Assembly (NCBI RefSeq): GCF_900100855.1
Contig: NZ_FNCB01000004.1
Location: 1-64,000 of the forward strand
Origin: Idiomarina zobellii
GTDB taxonomy: Bacteria; Pseudomonadota; Gammaproteobacteria; Enterobacterales; Alteromonadaceae
Direction: 5' to 3'
DNA: 64,000 nucleotides
Part shown: piece by piece, positions 13,481 to 21,152 of the stretch
Position numbering within the stretch: position 1 is the first letter of the stretch
Layout of the letters: every line of letters begins with the position of its first letter
Notes under the pieces: model-generated
Told to the model about the DNA's origin: nothing
What the model saw: only the letters and a program-made list of their open reading frames with translations
Databases searched by the model: none
Program-made: the position numbers and the translations under genes

Positions 13481-13951
13481 TTACTGCTGTATCAATGTAT
13501 CAACGACTTTTGCGGCTTTATCCATTGGCTGACCTAAGCCTTCAACGCGGTGTTCAATAACACCGTTTTTGTCCAAAACGGTAATTAAATTACTATGGTC
13601 GAAGTCGCCGTCAGGACGCTTTCTGTAGCGAACCCCAAGGACAGTCGCTAAGGTCCGAATGTCCTGGTCTTCACCATGTAAAAAGACCCAACTATCGCTG
13701 TTTAGATTGTACTGTTTAACATAGTCGGCCAGTGTCATATGCTCACCTTTGTGTGTTATCCAGTGCGCATCAAACTGATACACCGATGAAGAATGCGATA
13801 CTTTTGCGGCTTTCATCGAGGTGTGGTTTTTATGATTCTCATGCCCGGGCTTATGCTGAGAATGGTCTTGTGCTACAGCCGGAGCCAATGCAAGCAGGGC
13901 GCTTGATAGAACCAATGCGGCATAAGCGGCTGGTTTAAATAGGTTATTCAT
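13481..13951 (-). CDS. SCO-family protein lacking the CxxxC copper motif
   Basis: The 156 residues have a signal peptide (about 1-27, cut near AVAQ) and a His-rich stretch DHSQHKPGHENHKNH. The rest resembles SCO1/SenC copper chaperones: YQFDAHWITHKGEHMTLADY, then KQYNLNSDSWVFLHG, VRYRKRPDGDFDHSN and LDKNGVIEHRVEGL. The central thioredoxin segment normally holding CxxxC is absent. At Tyr77-Val78 the protein jumps from the strand before it to the segment well after it, in frame. His119, the usual third copper ligand, remains. The start overlaps the nirV stop as ATGA. It is either a non-functional remnant or a His-only copper-binding variant. Confidence 0.75.
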   Translation of the reverse strand: MNNLFKPAAYAALVLSSALLALAPAVAQDHSQHKPGHENHKNHTSMKAAKVSHSSSVYQFDAHWITHKGEHMTLADYVKQYNLNSDSWVFLHGEDQDIRTLATVLGVRYRKRPDGDFDHSNLITVLDKNGVIEHRVEGLGQPMDKAAKVVDTLIQQ

Positions 13952-14733
13952 AATTGGTCTCCGTTACTGGCAATAGTGTCAGAAGAAATGTCGTAAGCGC
14001 AGCGAAAACCCATAGTGCTGGTTGAGCTCTGAGGTGCGTAGTCGCTACGAGACTGATACCGAAAGAAAGTGGCGTAATTGGCTTTGGTAAAGCTCGATAA
14101 GAAGCGAGCCCCGTCGCCACAAGAGCCTGACAATAAATCAACGTCATCGCCGTTAGTTAACAGCAACTGGTAGTCTTCGACCCATTCGTTGACCCGGTCA
14201 TACATGTGGCTGAGTTCAGTGGCATTAACGTTCACCGTTTGTTCATCGCTTTGAGGCTGGCTGTACCAGGCGAATAAATCGCGCGCATAGTCATCGTCGC
14301 TTATATTTTGTTGCTGACGATACTGAACGGAAGCGTATTCCCATTCATTGAGGCTGGGCAAACGACCGCCTTGTGCGGCGCAATACTCGCGTGCAGCAAA
14401 CCAGGACACATAAGTCACCGGATGCTAACCTTGACCGTCAGGGTAGGCGTTGTTTTGCGGCCAGTGCTTTAAGTAATTTCCGTCGTGAAACAGGGCAGCG
14501 ATGTTATCTCGCTGCCATTTACGGTGACTTTTAACAAAGTCGAGAAAAAGTTGGTTAGTGACCGGAGTTGCGTCAAGCATGAAACTATTAATTTCGATGC
14601 TAAGACGTTCCTTGTCCAACAGAACTGGAGGTTCAAACTCGCCACCGTTAATACGGACTGGGTCTGAGAGTACTAGCGGTGACGCTGTTAGCGTCGAGAA
14701 CATAAGTCCCGCAACTCCAAGCCACTTAACCAT
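13948..14733 (-). pseudogene. nirV: nirV-like SUMF1-domain gene interrupted by an amber codon
   Basis: The frame runs open from the ATG at 14733, which follows AAGGAGA, to the stop at 13948, except for one TAG at 14425-14427 (codon 103). The first part has a signal peptide and the start of a formylglycine-generating-enzyme-type (SUMF1) domain with DATPVTNQLFLDFV. The part after TAG continues the same domain without a frame change: HPVTYVSWFAAREYC, GGRLPSLNEWEYAS, and near the end STSTMGFRCAYD. NirV proteins are often encoded next to nirK; their function is not settled. A single base change would restore the frame, so a recent nonsense mutation is the simplest reading. Readthrough is possible but unproven. 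Confidence 0.8.
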
Positions 14734-14743
14734 AACCGTCTCC

Positions 14744-15895
14744 TTATTTGTCTTTACGTGGGCCGGCAATAAGTGCGCCGGCCGCTCCAAGCTCTGCGTC
14801 AGCAAATTCGTGATCAACCAGCTTGTAAATGCCTTCTTCCGGCACAATGAAGTCGATAGTTGCGCTGTTGCTTGCGCCCAGCAGAACAGTCTGCATGCCA
14901 TACCATTCGTTACGTGGGTCGCCCTCGTACCAAACTCGGTCAAAGATAGCGCCAATAACGTGGAAGCTTGAAGTGCCTGAAGGTCCTGCGTTTAATACGT
15001 GTAAGCGCACACGGTCGCCTTCATCAGCACGTAATGGTGAGTCACTCAGTGCACCGACGTGACCATTAAAAGTAACGTGGCTAGGCTGGCGATTCAGTGC
15101 TGCATCGTGGTTGTATATGAACTGACCTTCAGCGACTTCCTCTAAGTAATGTTCGGACTGGACTAACACGTACTCTTTGTCCGGCTCTGTCGGGTAGCCG
15201 TCTTTGGGTGATACAACGACTGCCCCGTACTGACCCATTGCAGTGTGCATTAACACGCTGGAAGTACCACAGTGGTACATGTAAGTACCGGCATAGTTGG
15301 CAATCCATTCAAACTCAATAGTTTCGCCTGGTGAAATAGTGCGCCATTTGTCTTCAGCCGCGACAGTGCCACTGTGGAAGTCCATTGAGTGAGGCATTGG
15401 GTTAACCACAGGCTGGTTGTTCTGATAAGTATTTGCCTGAACCTGCTGCAAGAATGGCGAGCCATTTTTGACTGGCTTAGTAATAGTTACTTCTTCGTCA
15501 GAGCGGTTCTTCATTTTGAAAATAACGCGGTCACCCTCACGAACATGCAAAACCGGACCGGGTACTGAGCCGCCAAATGTCCATGCTGAGTAGCTCACGC
15601 CTGGTGCAACTTCCACTTTTTGTGAAAATACGTCCATGCGAACGTTGTGCGTTTTGTTGCCTTCATAGTCGAGTTTTGCCAAATTAGGCACTTGAGTCAG
15701 ATAGTCACCAACAACTGCGGGGCCACTGTAGTCTTCGCGGTAGACTTTAGCTTCAGGTAAACCATAAACTTTGCCGTCAATGACATATTCACTGTCGTGC
15801 TTAAGTTCAGTGTCAGCGAAAGCAACAGGGGCTGAAACAGAGGCTGCGGCTGCTAGAATAGACGCGCTAATAACTGAGAGACTGAGAGATTTCAT
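14744..15895 (-). CDS. nirK: Copper-containing nitrite reductase (NirK/AniA type)
   Basis: The 383-residue periplasmic protein with signal peptide (about 1-27) has two cupredoxin domains. By comparison with known NirK, the type 2 copper ligands are His174, His208 and His362. The catalytic pair is Asp172 (MPHSMDFH) and His312 (FHVIG). Type 1 ligands are His169, Cys209 and His217. The residue five after His217, normally the axial Met, is Gln222, while Met220 sits two earlier. The Cys-to-His spacing (C-x7-H) is like AniA. It should reduce nitrite to NO with electrons from the cytochrome c encoded just upstream. The last gene pair downstream (nirV, SCO) looks damaged. Confidence 0.85.
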   Translation of the reverse strand: MKSLSLSVISASILAAAASVSAPVAFADTELKHDSEYVIDGKVYGLPEAKVYREDYSGPAVVGDYLTQVPNLAKLDYEGNKTHNVRMDVFSQKVEVAPGVSYSAWTFGGSVPGPVLHVREGDRVIFKMKNRSDEEVTITKPVKNGSPFLQQVQANTYQNNQPVVNPMPHSMDFHSGTVAAEDKWRTISPGETIEFEWIANYAGTYMYHCGTSSVLMHTAMGQYGAVVVSPKDGYPTEPDKEYVLVQSEHYLEEVAEGQFIYNHDAALNRQPSHVTFNGHVGALSDSPLRADEGDRVRLHVLNAGPSGTSSFHVIGAIFDRVWYEGDPRNEWYGMQTVLLGASNSATIDFIVPEEGIYKLVDHEFADAELGAAGALIAGPRKDK

Positions 15896-15928
15896 AACTG
15901 CTCTTCCTTGTTTATATGATATTTAAAA

Positions 15929-16321
15929 TTAACGAGAGCCTGCGACAGCGTCTGCTTGAATTGTGCTGCTGCCGTTAGCCAGTTCGGTATTGACGTAATT
16001 CACAATGGCGGCAATGTCTGTGTCTTTCAGGTACGCCATGGGAGGCATTGAGCCGTTGTAAGTAGTGCCGTTGACAGTGACCGCACCCGATTTACCTTTT
16101 ACAATGGTTTGGGCGATGTAATCGGGTTTGTCTTTAATATTTGGGTTATCTGCAAGTGGCGGGAATACGCCTGCCAACCCTTTACCTGCTGGTTGGTGGC
16201 ATGCTTGACAGTATTTTTTGTAGGCATTTTTTCCGTCTGCAGCTTCAGCAGGTTGTGCGAAGAAGAATGCGAAAGCAGAGGCTGCGACTACAGCTATTTT
16301 TAAAGTGGATTGAATGTTCAT
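15929..16321 (-). CDS. Periplasmic cytochrome c (probable NirK electron donor)
   Basis: The 130-residue protein has a signal peptide ending near QPAEA and one haem-binding CQACH motif at about residues 38-42. GLAGVFPPLADNPNI follows, and a Met-containing segment YNGSMPPMAYLKD likely supplies the axial haem ligand, as in class I cytochromes c. It is the first gene of the nirK cluster and ends 33 bases before nirK, so it is probably co-transcribed and donates electrons to NirK. The region upstream holds a candidate NsrR-like site and a strong stem-loop. Confidence 0.9.
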   Translation of the reverse strand: MNIQSTLKIAVVAASAFAFFFAQPAEAADGKNAYKKYCQACHQPAGKGLAGVFPPLADNPNIKDKPDYIAQTIVKGKSGAVTVNGTTYNGSMPPMAYLKDTDIAAIVNYVNTELANGSSTIQADAVAGSR

Positions 16322-16346
16322 AATGACACCTCAGTGACTGACTTAA

Positions 16347-16365
16347 GATGCCTCTAGAATACTGT
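16347..16365. promoter_or_regulatory. Candidate NsrR-like site before the nitrite reductase cluster
   Basis: GATGCCTCTAGAATACTGT matches about 12 of 19 positions of the ATGYATTT...AAATRCAT-type palindrome used by the nitric-oxide sensor NsrR in gammaproteobacteria. The left half is good and the right half weak. It lies 25-45 bases before the cytochrome c start, a plausible place for repression. No FNR-type TTGAT-N4-ATCAA site was seen. Confidence 0.25.
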
Positions 16366-16405
16366 TTTAATGGGTTTTTACGAGTGAAACGAAGAGGTAA
16401 AAGTC

Positions 16406-16460
16406 GCTTACTCCCTGGGGTATAGAGTGGGTATATGAGGGAGTATACCCCGGGGTAAGC
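16406..16460. terminator. Large stem-loop between the periplasmic-protein gene and the nirK cluster
   Basis: GCTTACTCCCTGGGGTATA (16406-16424) pairs with TATACCCCGGGGTAAGC (16444-16460) with small bulges, around a 19-base loop. The loop repeats the GGGTATA theme of the arms. It lies just past the stop of the minus-strand gene at 16479 and is followed by only a short T-run (ACTTTTA). It may therefore act as a terminator or processing signal for that gene, or as a regulatory site upstream of the cytochrome c gene. Confidence 0.45.
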
Positions 16461-16478
16461 GAGGGGATAGAAAGTTGT

Positions 16479-17273
16479 TTAAATACTGCGAGCTTCGAGT
16501 TCAATTCGTGACGCCGCACCATAGATCTTGCTGGCATCACCTTGCAGTTCACCTTCCGGTGTAATGGTCGGCCAAAGGTCTGTTAATGATTTCAGAACAC
16601 TGCGGGTCTCTTCAATCGCTTCAGAGGCCTTTTCTGCTTCTTCGCTATTAATTCTCTCTAAGCGATTGAGCGCAATTTCTTTAAAGCCGAGTGCGTCTTG
16701 ATACTCATGTACTTGCGCAACTTTACCTTCCTGAATACCCACAGCGTACTCATCGGCGGTTGCCATTAGCATAGTAGCGACGCTTAACAGCACACCTTTT
16801 GCTGCCATATCGGCGATAGGCTCGTGCGCGCTGATAGCATCAAGCAGTACCTTGTAATTGTTCATAACAACGTCTTTACTGTTGTCGTTGATAACGCTAT
16901 CAGCTAATGCTTCAAGCTCATCGGCAAAGCCAGGCTGACCACGGTCGTTAAAGGCTTCAGTTAGCCCCGCGTAGAGCTCATCCCCTGGGTGCTTCATGTG
17001 AGTTTTCGCCATTTCAATATGGCCCTCTTCATAAAGCTTCATGCCAACCCAAAGGTGACCACGAATAAATCCCAGTTGCGCTAAAAACGCAGTGTCATTG
17101 GTGCTTAAGTCGATTTCAGGCGCAGCCATTTCGCCTTCAGCCATTGGCGCTGCCATAAAAGACGCAGGTGCAGCGTTTGGCTGAGTTAAAGGCGCTGCAT
17201 TAGCGGTTGATGCTGCCATGGTTGTCGCTAAAACGCTGCCAACACCAACCCAAACTTTTTTCTTCTCAAACAT
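16479..17273 (-). CDS. Periplasmic helical protein of unknown function, probably iron-regulated
   Basis: The 264-residue protein has a basic N-terminus and signal peptide ending near STANAAP. An Ala/Pro/Met-rich linker (to about 50) leads into an all-helical region. The most distinctive part is FIRGHLWVGMKLYEEGHIEM followed by AKTHMKHPGDELYAGL, which has regularly spaced His and Met residues that could bind metal. I do not recognise a named family; similar GHLxVG...HP motifs occur in periplasmic helical domains linked to iron uptake, but this is from memory. A Fur-box-like site lies in the short gap to the divergent hydroxylase gene, suggesting iron control of both. Confidence 0.6.
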   Translation of the reverse strand: MFEKKKVWVGVGSVLATTMAASTANAAPLTQPNAAPASFMAAPMAEGEMAAPEIDLSTNDTAFLAQLGFIRGHLWVGMKLYEEGHIEMAKTHMKHPGDELYAGLTEAFNDRGQPGFADELEALADSVINDNSKDVVMNNYKVLLDAISAHEPIADMAAKGVLLSVATMLMATADEYAVGIQEGKVAQVHEYQDALGFKEIALNRLERINSEEAEKASEAIEETRSVLKSLTDLWPTITPEGELQGDASKIYGAASRIELEARSI

Positions 17274-17322
17274 AGAAAAACCTTATGTGCTTTTTTGAGT
17301 GACGGAACTCGTGTATATTTGC

Positions 17323-17341
17323 AGAAATGATAACTATTCGC
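17323..17341. promoter_or_regulatory. Candidate Fur box between divergent genes
   Basis: AGAAATGATAACTATTCGC matches about 12 of 19 bases of the Fur consensus, including an unbroken AATGATAA core and the ATT of the right half. It is 11 bases before the hydroxylase ATG and 50 bases from the start of the divergent periplasmic-protein gene. It could therefore control either or both in response to iron. Confidence 0.5.
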
Positions 17342-17352
17342 AAGTTAAAACT

Positions 17353-18009
17353 ATGATACTTCATATTCAAAAAGCGGTGGATGAAGCTGTTATTGACAGC
17401 CTGGTGGCAGGTTTATCGGCAGAGCAATTCGGTGACGGCAAAGCGACGGCAGGCTGGGCTGCAAAAGAGGTTAAGAACAACCAGCAATTGACTGGAAAAA
17501 AAGCAAAAGCAGCAACCGATCTATTATTAGAGAAGCTTCACACAAACCCTCTGGTTCAGTCGGCTATGCGACCAAAGCATGTGGCTCGTTGTAGTATTAA
17601 TCGTTATGAAGTGGGTCAGTACTATGGTACTCACATGGACGACTCCCTGATGAACGGTGTACGCACCGACATTTCGTTTACGCTGGGTTTATCAGAGCTT
17701 GATACGTTCGAGGGCGGTGAACTGGTTATTGAAGATACCAGCAGTGAGAGAAGCTGGCGTCTGGGAAAAGGGGATATATTGATATACCCAAGCCATTACC
17801 TCCATAGGGTTAATGAGGTGACCCAGGGAGCTCGTCTGGCAATGATAGGCTGGATTCAAAGCGTGATAAAACACCCTAGCCACCGGGAGCTTTTGTTTGA
17901 CGTTGAGCAATCGTTGAAAGTGGAATTTGATGCTAATGGTAAGTCTGAGAACTTTGATCGGTTAACAAAAGTGTTTCATAACCTAATGAGAGAGTGGGCG
18001 GATATTTAA
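17353..18009 (+). CDS. piuC: PKHD-type Fe(II)/2-oxoglutarate hydroxylase (PiuC/YbiX-like)
   Basis: The 218-residue cytoplasmic oxygenase starts MILHIQKAVDEAVID. The iron ligands are the His and Asp of YYGTHMDDSLM and the later His of YPSHYLHRVNEV; an Arg in GARLAMIGW would bind 2-oxoglutarate. GGELVIED is the typical strand between them. YbiX/PiuC proteins are usually Fur-regulated and lie beside TonB siderophore receptors; their substrate is not established. No receptor is present here. Instead the divergent neighbour is a periplasmic helical protein. The ATG at 17353 is chosen because the GTG-started extension upstream runs through the Fur-box-like site. Confidence 0.9.
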   Translation: MILHIQKAVDEAVIDSLVAGLSAEQFGDGKATAGWAAKEVKNNQQLTGKKAKAATDLLLEKLHTNPLVQSAMRPKHVARCSINRYEVGQYYGTHMDDSLMNGVRTDISFTLGLSELDTFEGGELVIEDTSSERSWRLGKGDILIYPSHYLHRVNEVTQGARLAMIGWIQSVIKHPSHRELLFDVEQSLKVEFDANGKSENFDRLTKVFHNLMREWADI

Positions 18010-18029
18010 ATACCGCCCACGTTGAATGC

Positions 18030-18455
18030 TTAGCTGGCTAGTGTTACACCGCAAACGACCAGTAAGGCAATATTAGCGAATAGACCAATCATAAAGAAAT
18101 AGCTACGTGGGCTAGGGTTCTTTTCGGTGGCAATAGCGTAATAAAGCACCATGTGAATAAGGCGTGCTCCCACAAATACCCAAATCAGCAGCGCCGTCCA
18201 GAATGCACTTGCCCCCACAAAAAACGCCAGAAAGGTAGTGCCCAGCATAAGAGGGTAGTTTTCAAGTGAGTTCATAAATGTCCGGTGCGCACGAAAAACG
18301 AATGAGTCGTGACTGAGTGACTCATTAATTTTTCCCGGAACGGCGCCTGGTTGTTTGGCTTTGCGACCACTAGCGACCAGCCACTGAACCAATAAAATAA
18401 CCAGAGCTGCAAAAGCGCCCCAGTAAGCTAATAAATAGGTCTCTGTTCCATTCAT
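18030..18455 (-). CDS. MAPEG-family membrane protein
   Basis: The 141-residue protein has four hydrophobic spans, at about 8-26, 66-82, 84-102 and 114-136. The typical bacterial MAPEG motif FRAHRTFMNSLENYPLML sits between the first two, with Arg, His, Asn and Glu residues as in membrane-associated eicosanoid/glutathione metabolism proteins. The substrate of this bacterial subgroup is unknown. It converges on the hydroxylase gene, with 20 bases between stops. Its start follows AAGGAGA. Confidence 0.85.
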   Translation of the reverse strand: MNGTETYLLAYWGAFAALVILLVQWLVASGRKAKQPGAVPGKINESLSHDSFVFRAHRTFMNSLENYPLMLGTTFLAFFVGASAFWTALLIWVFVGARLIHMVLYYAIATEKNPSPRSYFFMIGLFANIALLVVCGVTLAS

Positions 18456-18494
18456 CGTTGTCTCCTTCGTTATTATTTTTAATGCATATTTTCG

Positions 18495-18812
18495 TCAATT
18501 GGCTGCAGCACCGCAATTCCAGCAAACCTCAAAGGCTGAGCCATTTAATTCCTGGCATTGGTTACAACGCCAGTCGTCACCATTTGCCTGTACTTCTATT
18601 TGCTCTATGAGTTTCTGCGCTTTGGCAAGTTGAGTGTTGTCAACTAACCAAAGCTCTGGCCACGTGTCCAGTGGCGCTAAGTCGCCAGCTGCACCACTTG
18701 AAAACTCATTTTTCATAACGGTTTCTATGCCGTTCATGCGCAATACATTACGCGCATTTTCCACTAAAAGTTTGTTTTCACGGGTATAAATTAACGTCAT
18801 AGCTACCTTCAA
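18495..18812 (-). CDS. DUF2007-domain protein with C-terminal zinc ribbon
   Basis: The 105-residue soluble protein has an N-terminal DUF2007-type domain (about 1-72): MTLIYTRENKLLVENARNVL, with ENARNVLRMNGIETV typical of the family, and ELWLVDNTQLAKAQKLI. A C-terminal zinc ribbon then has two Cys pairs (CNQC and CWNC). DUF2007 proteins may have a ferredoxin-like signalling or binding fold, but their function is unknown. The ribbon suggests binding of a protein or nucleic acid partner. It ends near, and is transcribed after, the TauE gene, 6 bases downstream of that gene's stop. Confidence 0.8.
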   Translation of the reverse strand: MKVAMTLIYTRENKLLVENARNVLRMNGIETVMKNEFSSGAAGDLAPLDTWPELWLVDNTQLAKAQKLIEQIEVQANGDDWRCNQCQELNGSAFEVCWNCGAAAN

Positions 18813-18818
18813 GTCATT

Positions 18819-19544
18819 TTACGAGCTAATACTTTGAGCCAATACACTAACACCGGACAGCATCATTAATACTAGCGTTAATTGACGAAAGCGATATTCC
18901 GAAACATGATGCTGAAGCTTGTGACCGACTGTTGCGCCAATGAGTGCGCCAGGCAATAGGCTCAAAATAAGGTAAAAATGTCCCTCTGCGTAAATGGCCT
19001 GACGTGAAAAATTAAATACGTTAGCAATAGCGATACAGCAAAAAAACAGGCTTAAGGTGGCTCTGAACTGCTGCTTAGGAATACGAGCGTTTGCCAAAAA
19101 CAGAACTATGGGTGGACCGCCGAGTGTCATTAAGCCATTTAGAATTCCTGAACTACTGCCTACCGCAATGTGGCCCGGCGTGTGCTCGGCTGTCGGAAAC
19201 TGTTTACCGCTGGCAAGAGCAAGCGCGACCGCTAAAATTACACCGCCAAGCACCAGCTTAATGAGTTGGTCATCGATAGCGAGTAATAAGGAGCCCGCAA
19301 TAATTGATGTGATAACGCCGGATATAATTAGCCACTTCCATTGCGACGGACGTGCGGCTTCACGGTTTTTCCAGTATATCCAGGCACCAACAATGATGTT
19401 AATAACGGATAATGCAGGCGTAAGAACGCTAATAGGGAACCATAAAGCCAGAATAGGAACGGCGAGCAAGCCGGAGCCAAAACCACTAATGCCTTGCAGC
19501 ATAGCGGCAAAAAAGAATACTAATGCGGCGGCAAAATACTCCAA
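18819..19544 (-). CDS. TauE/SafE-family permease
   Basis: The approximately 241-residue inner-membrane protein has seven or eight hydrophobic spans. The two family repeats are visible: LQGISGFGSGLLAVPILALW near the start and GSSSGILNGLMTLGGPPIVLFL in the middle. The family exports or imports sulphur-containing anions such as sulphite, sulphoacetate or related organic anions; the substrate here is unknown. No ATG fits well. The TTG at 19544 is chosen because AGAGG stands 5 bases before it; a second TTG at 19595 is less well placed. It is divergent from ftsB. Confidence 0.85.
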   Translation of the reverse strand: MEYFAAALVFFFAAMLQGISGFGSGLLAVPILALWFPISVLTPALSVINIIVGAWIYWKNREAARPSQWKWLIISGVITSIIAGSLLLAIDDQLIKLVLGGVILAVALALASGKQFPTAEHTPGHIAVGSSSGILNGLMTLGGPPIVLFLANARIPKQQFRATLSLFFCCIAIANVFNFSRQAIYAEGHFYLILSLLPGALIGATVGHKLQHHVSEYRFRQLTLVLMMLSGVSVLAQSISS

Positions 19545-19636
19545 TTTAACCTCTTTTATTGCTAATGTTTGAAAACGGCTTTTCAGTCGCTGCAATAGTC
19601 TTCATAATGATAACAATAATAACAACGGAGCTGAGC

Positions 19637-19918
19637 ATGCGGGTGACTCTGGTCGTGTTGTTGACCTTATTCCTGGCACTACAATACCGTCTCTGGTTTG
19701 GGAAAAACAGTTTGCCAGATTATTGGCGTTTGCAACAGGAAGTCAGCAACCAAAAAGTAACCAATGAAAATCTCGAACGGCGCAATCAACTGATTTACGC
19801 AGACATTGAAGACCTGCGTGACGGTGAAGATGCGTTAGAAGAGCGTGCTCGCAATGAACTGGGAATGATTAAAAAGGACGAAGTGTTCTTCCGTCTGGTT
19901 CCGGACAGAGCACAATAA
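19637..19918 (+). CDS. ftsB: Cell division protein FtsB
   Basis: The 93-residue bitopic protein has an N-terminal membrane span (about 3-18, TLVVLLTLFLALQ) followed by a coiled coil (about 30-70) and the short conserved tail ARNELGMIKKDEVFFRLV. FtsB joins FtsL and FtsQ at the septum and helps switch on septal wall synthesis. The ATG at 19637 follows CGGAGC. The longer in-frame extension to 19559 adds a second hydrophobic stretch not seen in the family. It is 4 bases upstream of ispD, the normal order. Confidence 0.93.
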   Translation: MRVTLVVLLTLFLALQYRLWFGKNSLPDYWRLQQEVSNQKVTNENLERRNQLIYADIEDLRDGEDALEERARNELGMIKKDEVFFRLVPDRAQ

Positions 19919-19922
19919 TGAT

Positions 19923-20660
19923 ATGACAAGTACAGAGCCCACCGAACACTGCAACGTTAAAGCGGTTATACCGGCAGCCGGCCATGGCAGCCGAATGCAA
20001 AGCGATATTCCTAAACAGTTTTTAACCGTTGGCGGTAAAACCTTATTACAGTACAGCATTGAAGCGGTATGCGCTGACCCTCGCGTGACTGAAGTGATCG
20101 TGGCCGTGTCAGATCCTGACTCAAGCGACTTGCCGAATGCCTCTGAATTTCACGTGGCACAACCCGTTACTTATATCAGTGGTGGTGATACTCGTGCTGA
20201 GTCAGTTTGTAGAGGTGTTGAGTACGCTGTGGCACAGGGAGCAACTCATACACTGGTTCACGATGCTGCACGTCCTTGCTTGCCCAAAGAGGCGTTAGTG
20301 CGAGTCATTGATAGCGGAACAGCCAGTCAGCATGGTGCTATTTTAGCGATTCCGGTTCGCGACTCTTTAAAACGTGCAATGACATCGAGTGGCATGGCAG
20401 CCCACATTGAAGAAAGTGTTGATCGTGAACACTTATGGCAGGCACAGACGCCGCAAGTGTTCCAGGCACAGGCACTGTTAAATGGTATTAAACACATGGG
20501 GGCTCATAATCCGCAACTGACGGATGAAGCATCAGCGATGCAATGGCTGGGTTACCAACCGGTGTTAGTGGAAGGGGCTTTTAAAAACGTAAAAGTTACG
20601 CATCCCGAAGATTTTGAATGTGTTGCCAGCTGGCTGCTGGCATCTACAACGACGGAGTAA
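19923..20660 (+). CDS. ispD: 2-C-methyl-D-erythritol 4-phosphate cytidylyltransferase
   Basis: IspD activates methylerythritol phosphate with CTP in the non-mevalonate isoprenoid pathway. The 245 residues show the nucleotide-binding start VIPAAGHGSRMQSDIPKQF, the VHDAARPCLP motif with the metal-binding Asp, and the TPQVF and TDEASAM segments. The length is normal. It follows ftsB by 4 bases and is followed after 12 bases by ispF, so substrate flow and transcription are linked. Confidence 0.96.
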   Translation: MTSTEPTEHCNVKAVIPAAGHGSRMQSDIPKQFLTVGGKTLLQYSIEAVCADPRVTEVIVAVSDPDSSDLPNASEFHVAQPVTYISGGDTRAESVCRGVEYAVAQGATHTLVHDAARPCLPKEALVRVIDSGTASQHGAILAIPVRDSLKRAMTSSGMAAHIEESVDREHLWQAQTPQVFQAQALLNGIKHMGAHNPQLTDEASAMQWLGYQPVLVEGAFKNVKVTHPEDFECVASWLLASTTTE

Positions 20661-20672
20661 GGAAATAACTCA

Positions 20673-21152
20673 ATGAAGATTCGAGTGGGTCATGGTTACG
20701 ACGTGCATCGGTGGGGGGCTGATAAGCCGCTGATTTTAGGCGGTATTGAGGTTCCTCACTCGCAGGGGCTGGAAGCACATTCAGATGGCGATGTTATTCT
20801 TCACGCGGTGACTGACGCACTGTTGGGGGCTATGGCATTAGGCGATATTGGTAAGCACTTCCCGGATACCGATGAACAATACAAAGGTGCTGACAGCGCA
20901 CAACTTCTTGAGCATGCCGTGCACTTGTGTCAGCAGAAAGAGTTTCAGGTGGGCAATATTGACGTAACTATTGTTGCTCAAGCGCCGAAAATGGCTCCTC
21001 ACATTGATGATATGCGTGCCCGCATTGCAGGCTGTTTAAAAACCTGTGTAGATAACGTTAATGTAAAAGCAACCACAACCGAAAAGCTGGGCTTTGTAGG
21101 GCGTGAAGAAGGTATTGCCTGTCACGCAGTGGTACTGATGGAGTCGTTTTAA
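20673..21152 (+). CDS. ispF: 2-C-methyl-D-erythritol 2,4-cyclodiphosphate synthase
   Basis: IspF closes the cyclic diphosphate ring in the methylerythritol phosphate pathway. The 159-residue zinc enzyme has metal ligands Asp10 and His12 in GHGYDVHRW and a third His in [14 protein letters not shown]. The [19 protein letters not shown] segment binds the nucleotide. The length matches the family. Its stop overlaps the truD ATG by one base (TAATG). Confidence 0.97.
   Translation: MKIRVGHGYDVHRWGADKPLILGGIEVPHSQGLEAHSDGDVILHAVTDALLGAMALGDIGKHFPDTDEQYKGADSAQLLEHAVHLCQQKEFQVGNIDVTIVAQAPKMAPHIDDMRARIAGCLKTCVDNVNVKATTTEKLGFVGREEGIACHAVVLMESF

Noticed and set aside
14425-14955. Long minus-strand frame starting within nirK and running into nirV
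   Set aside because: The part overlapping nirK is out of frame with it and has no family features. The real nirV start is the ATG at 14733 with a good ribosome-binding site.
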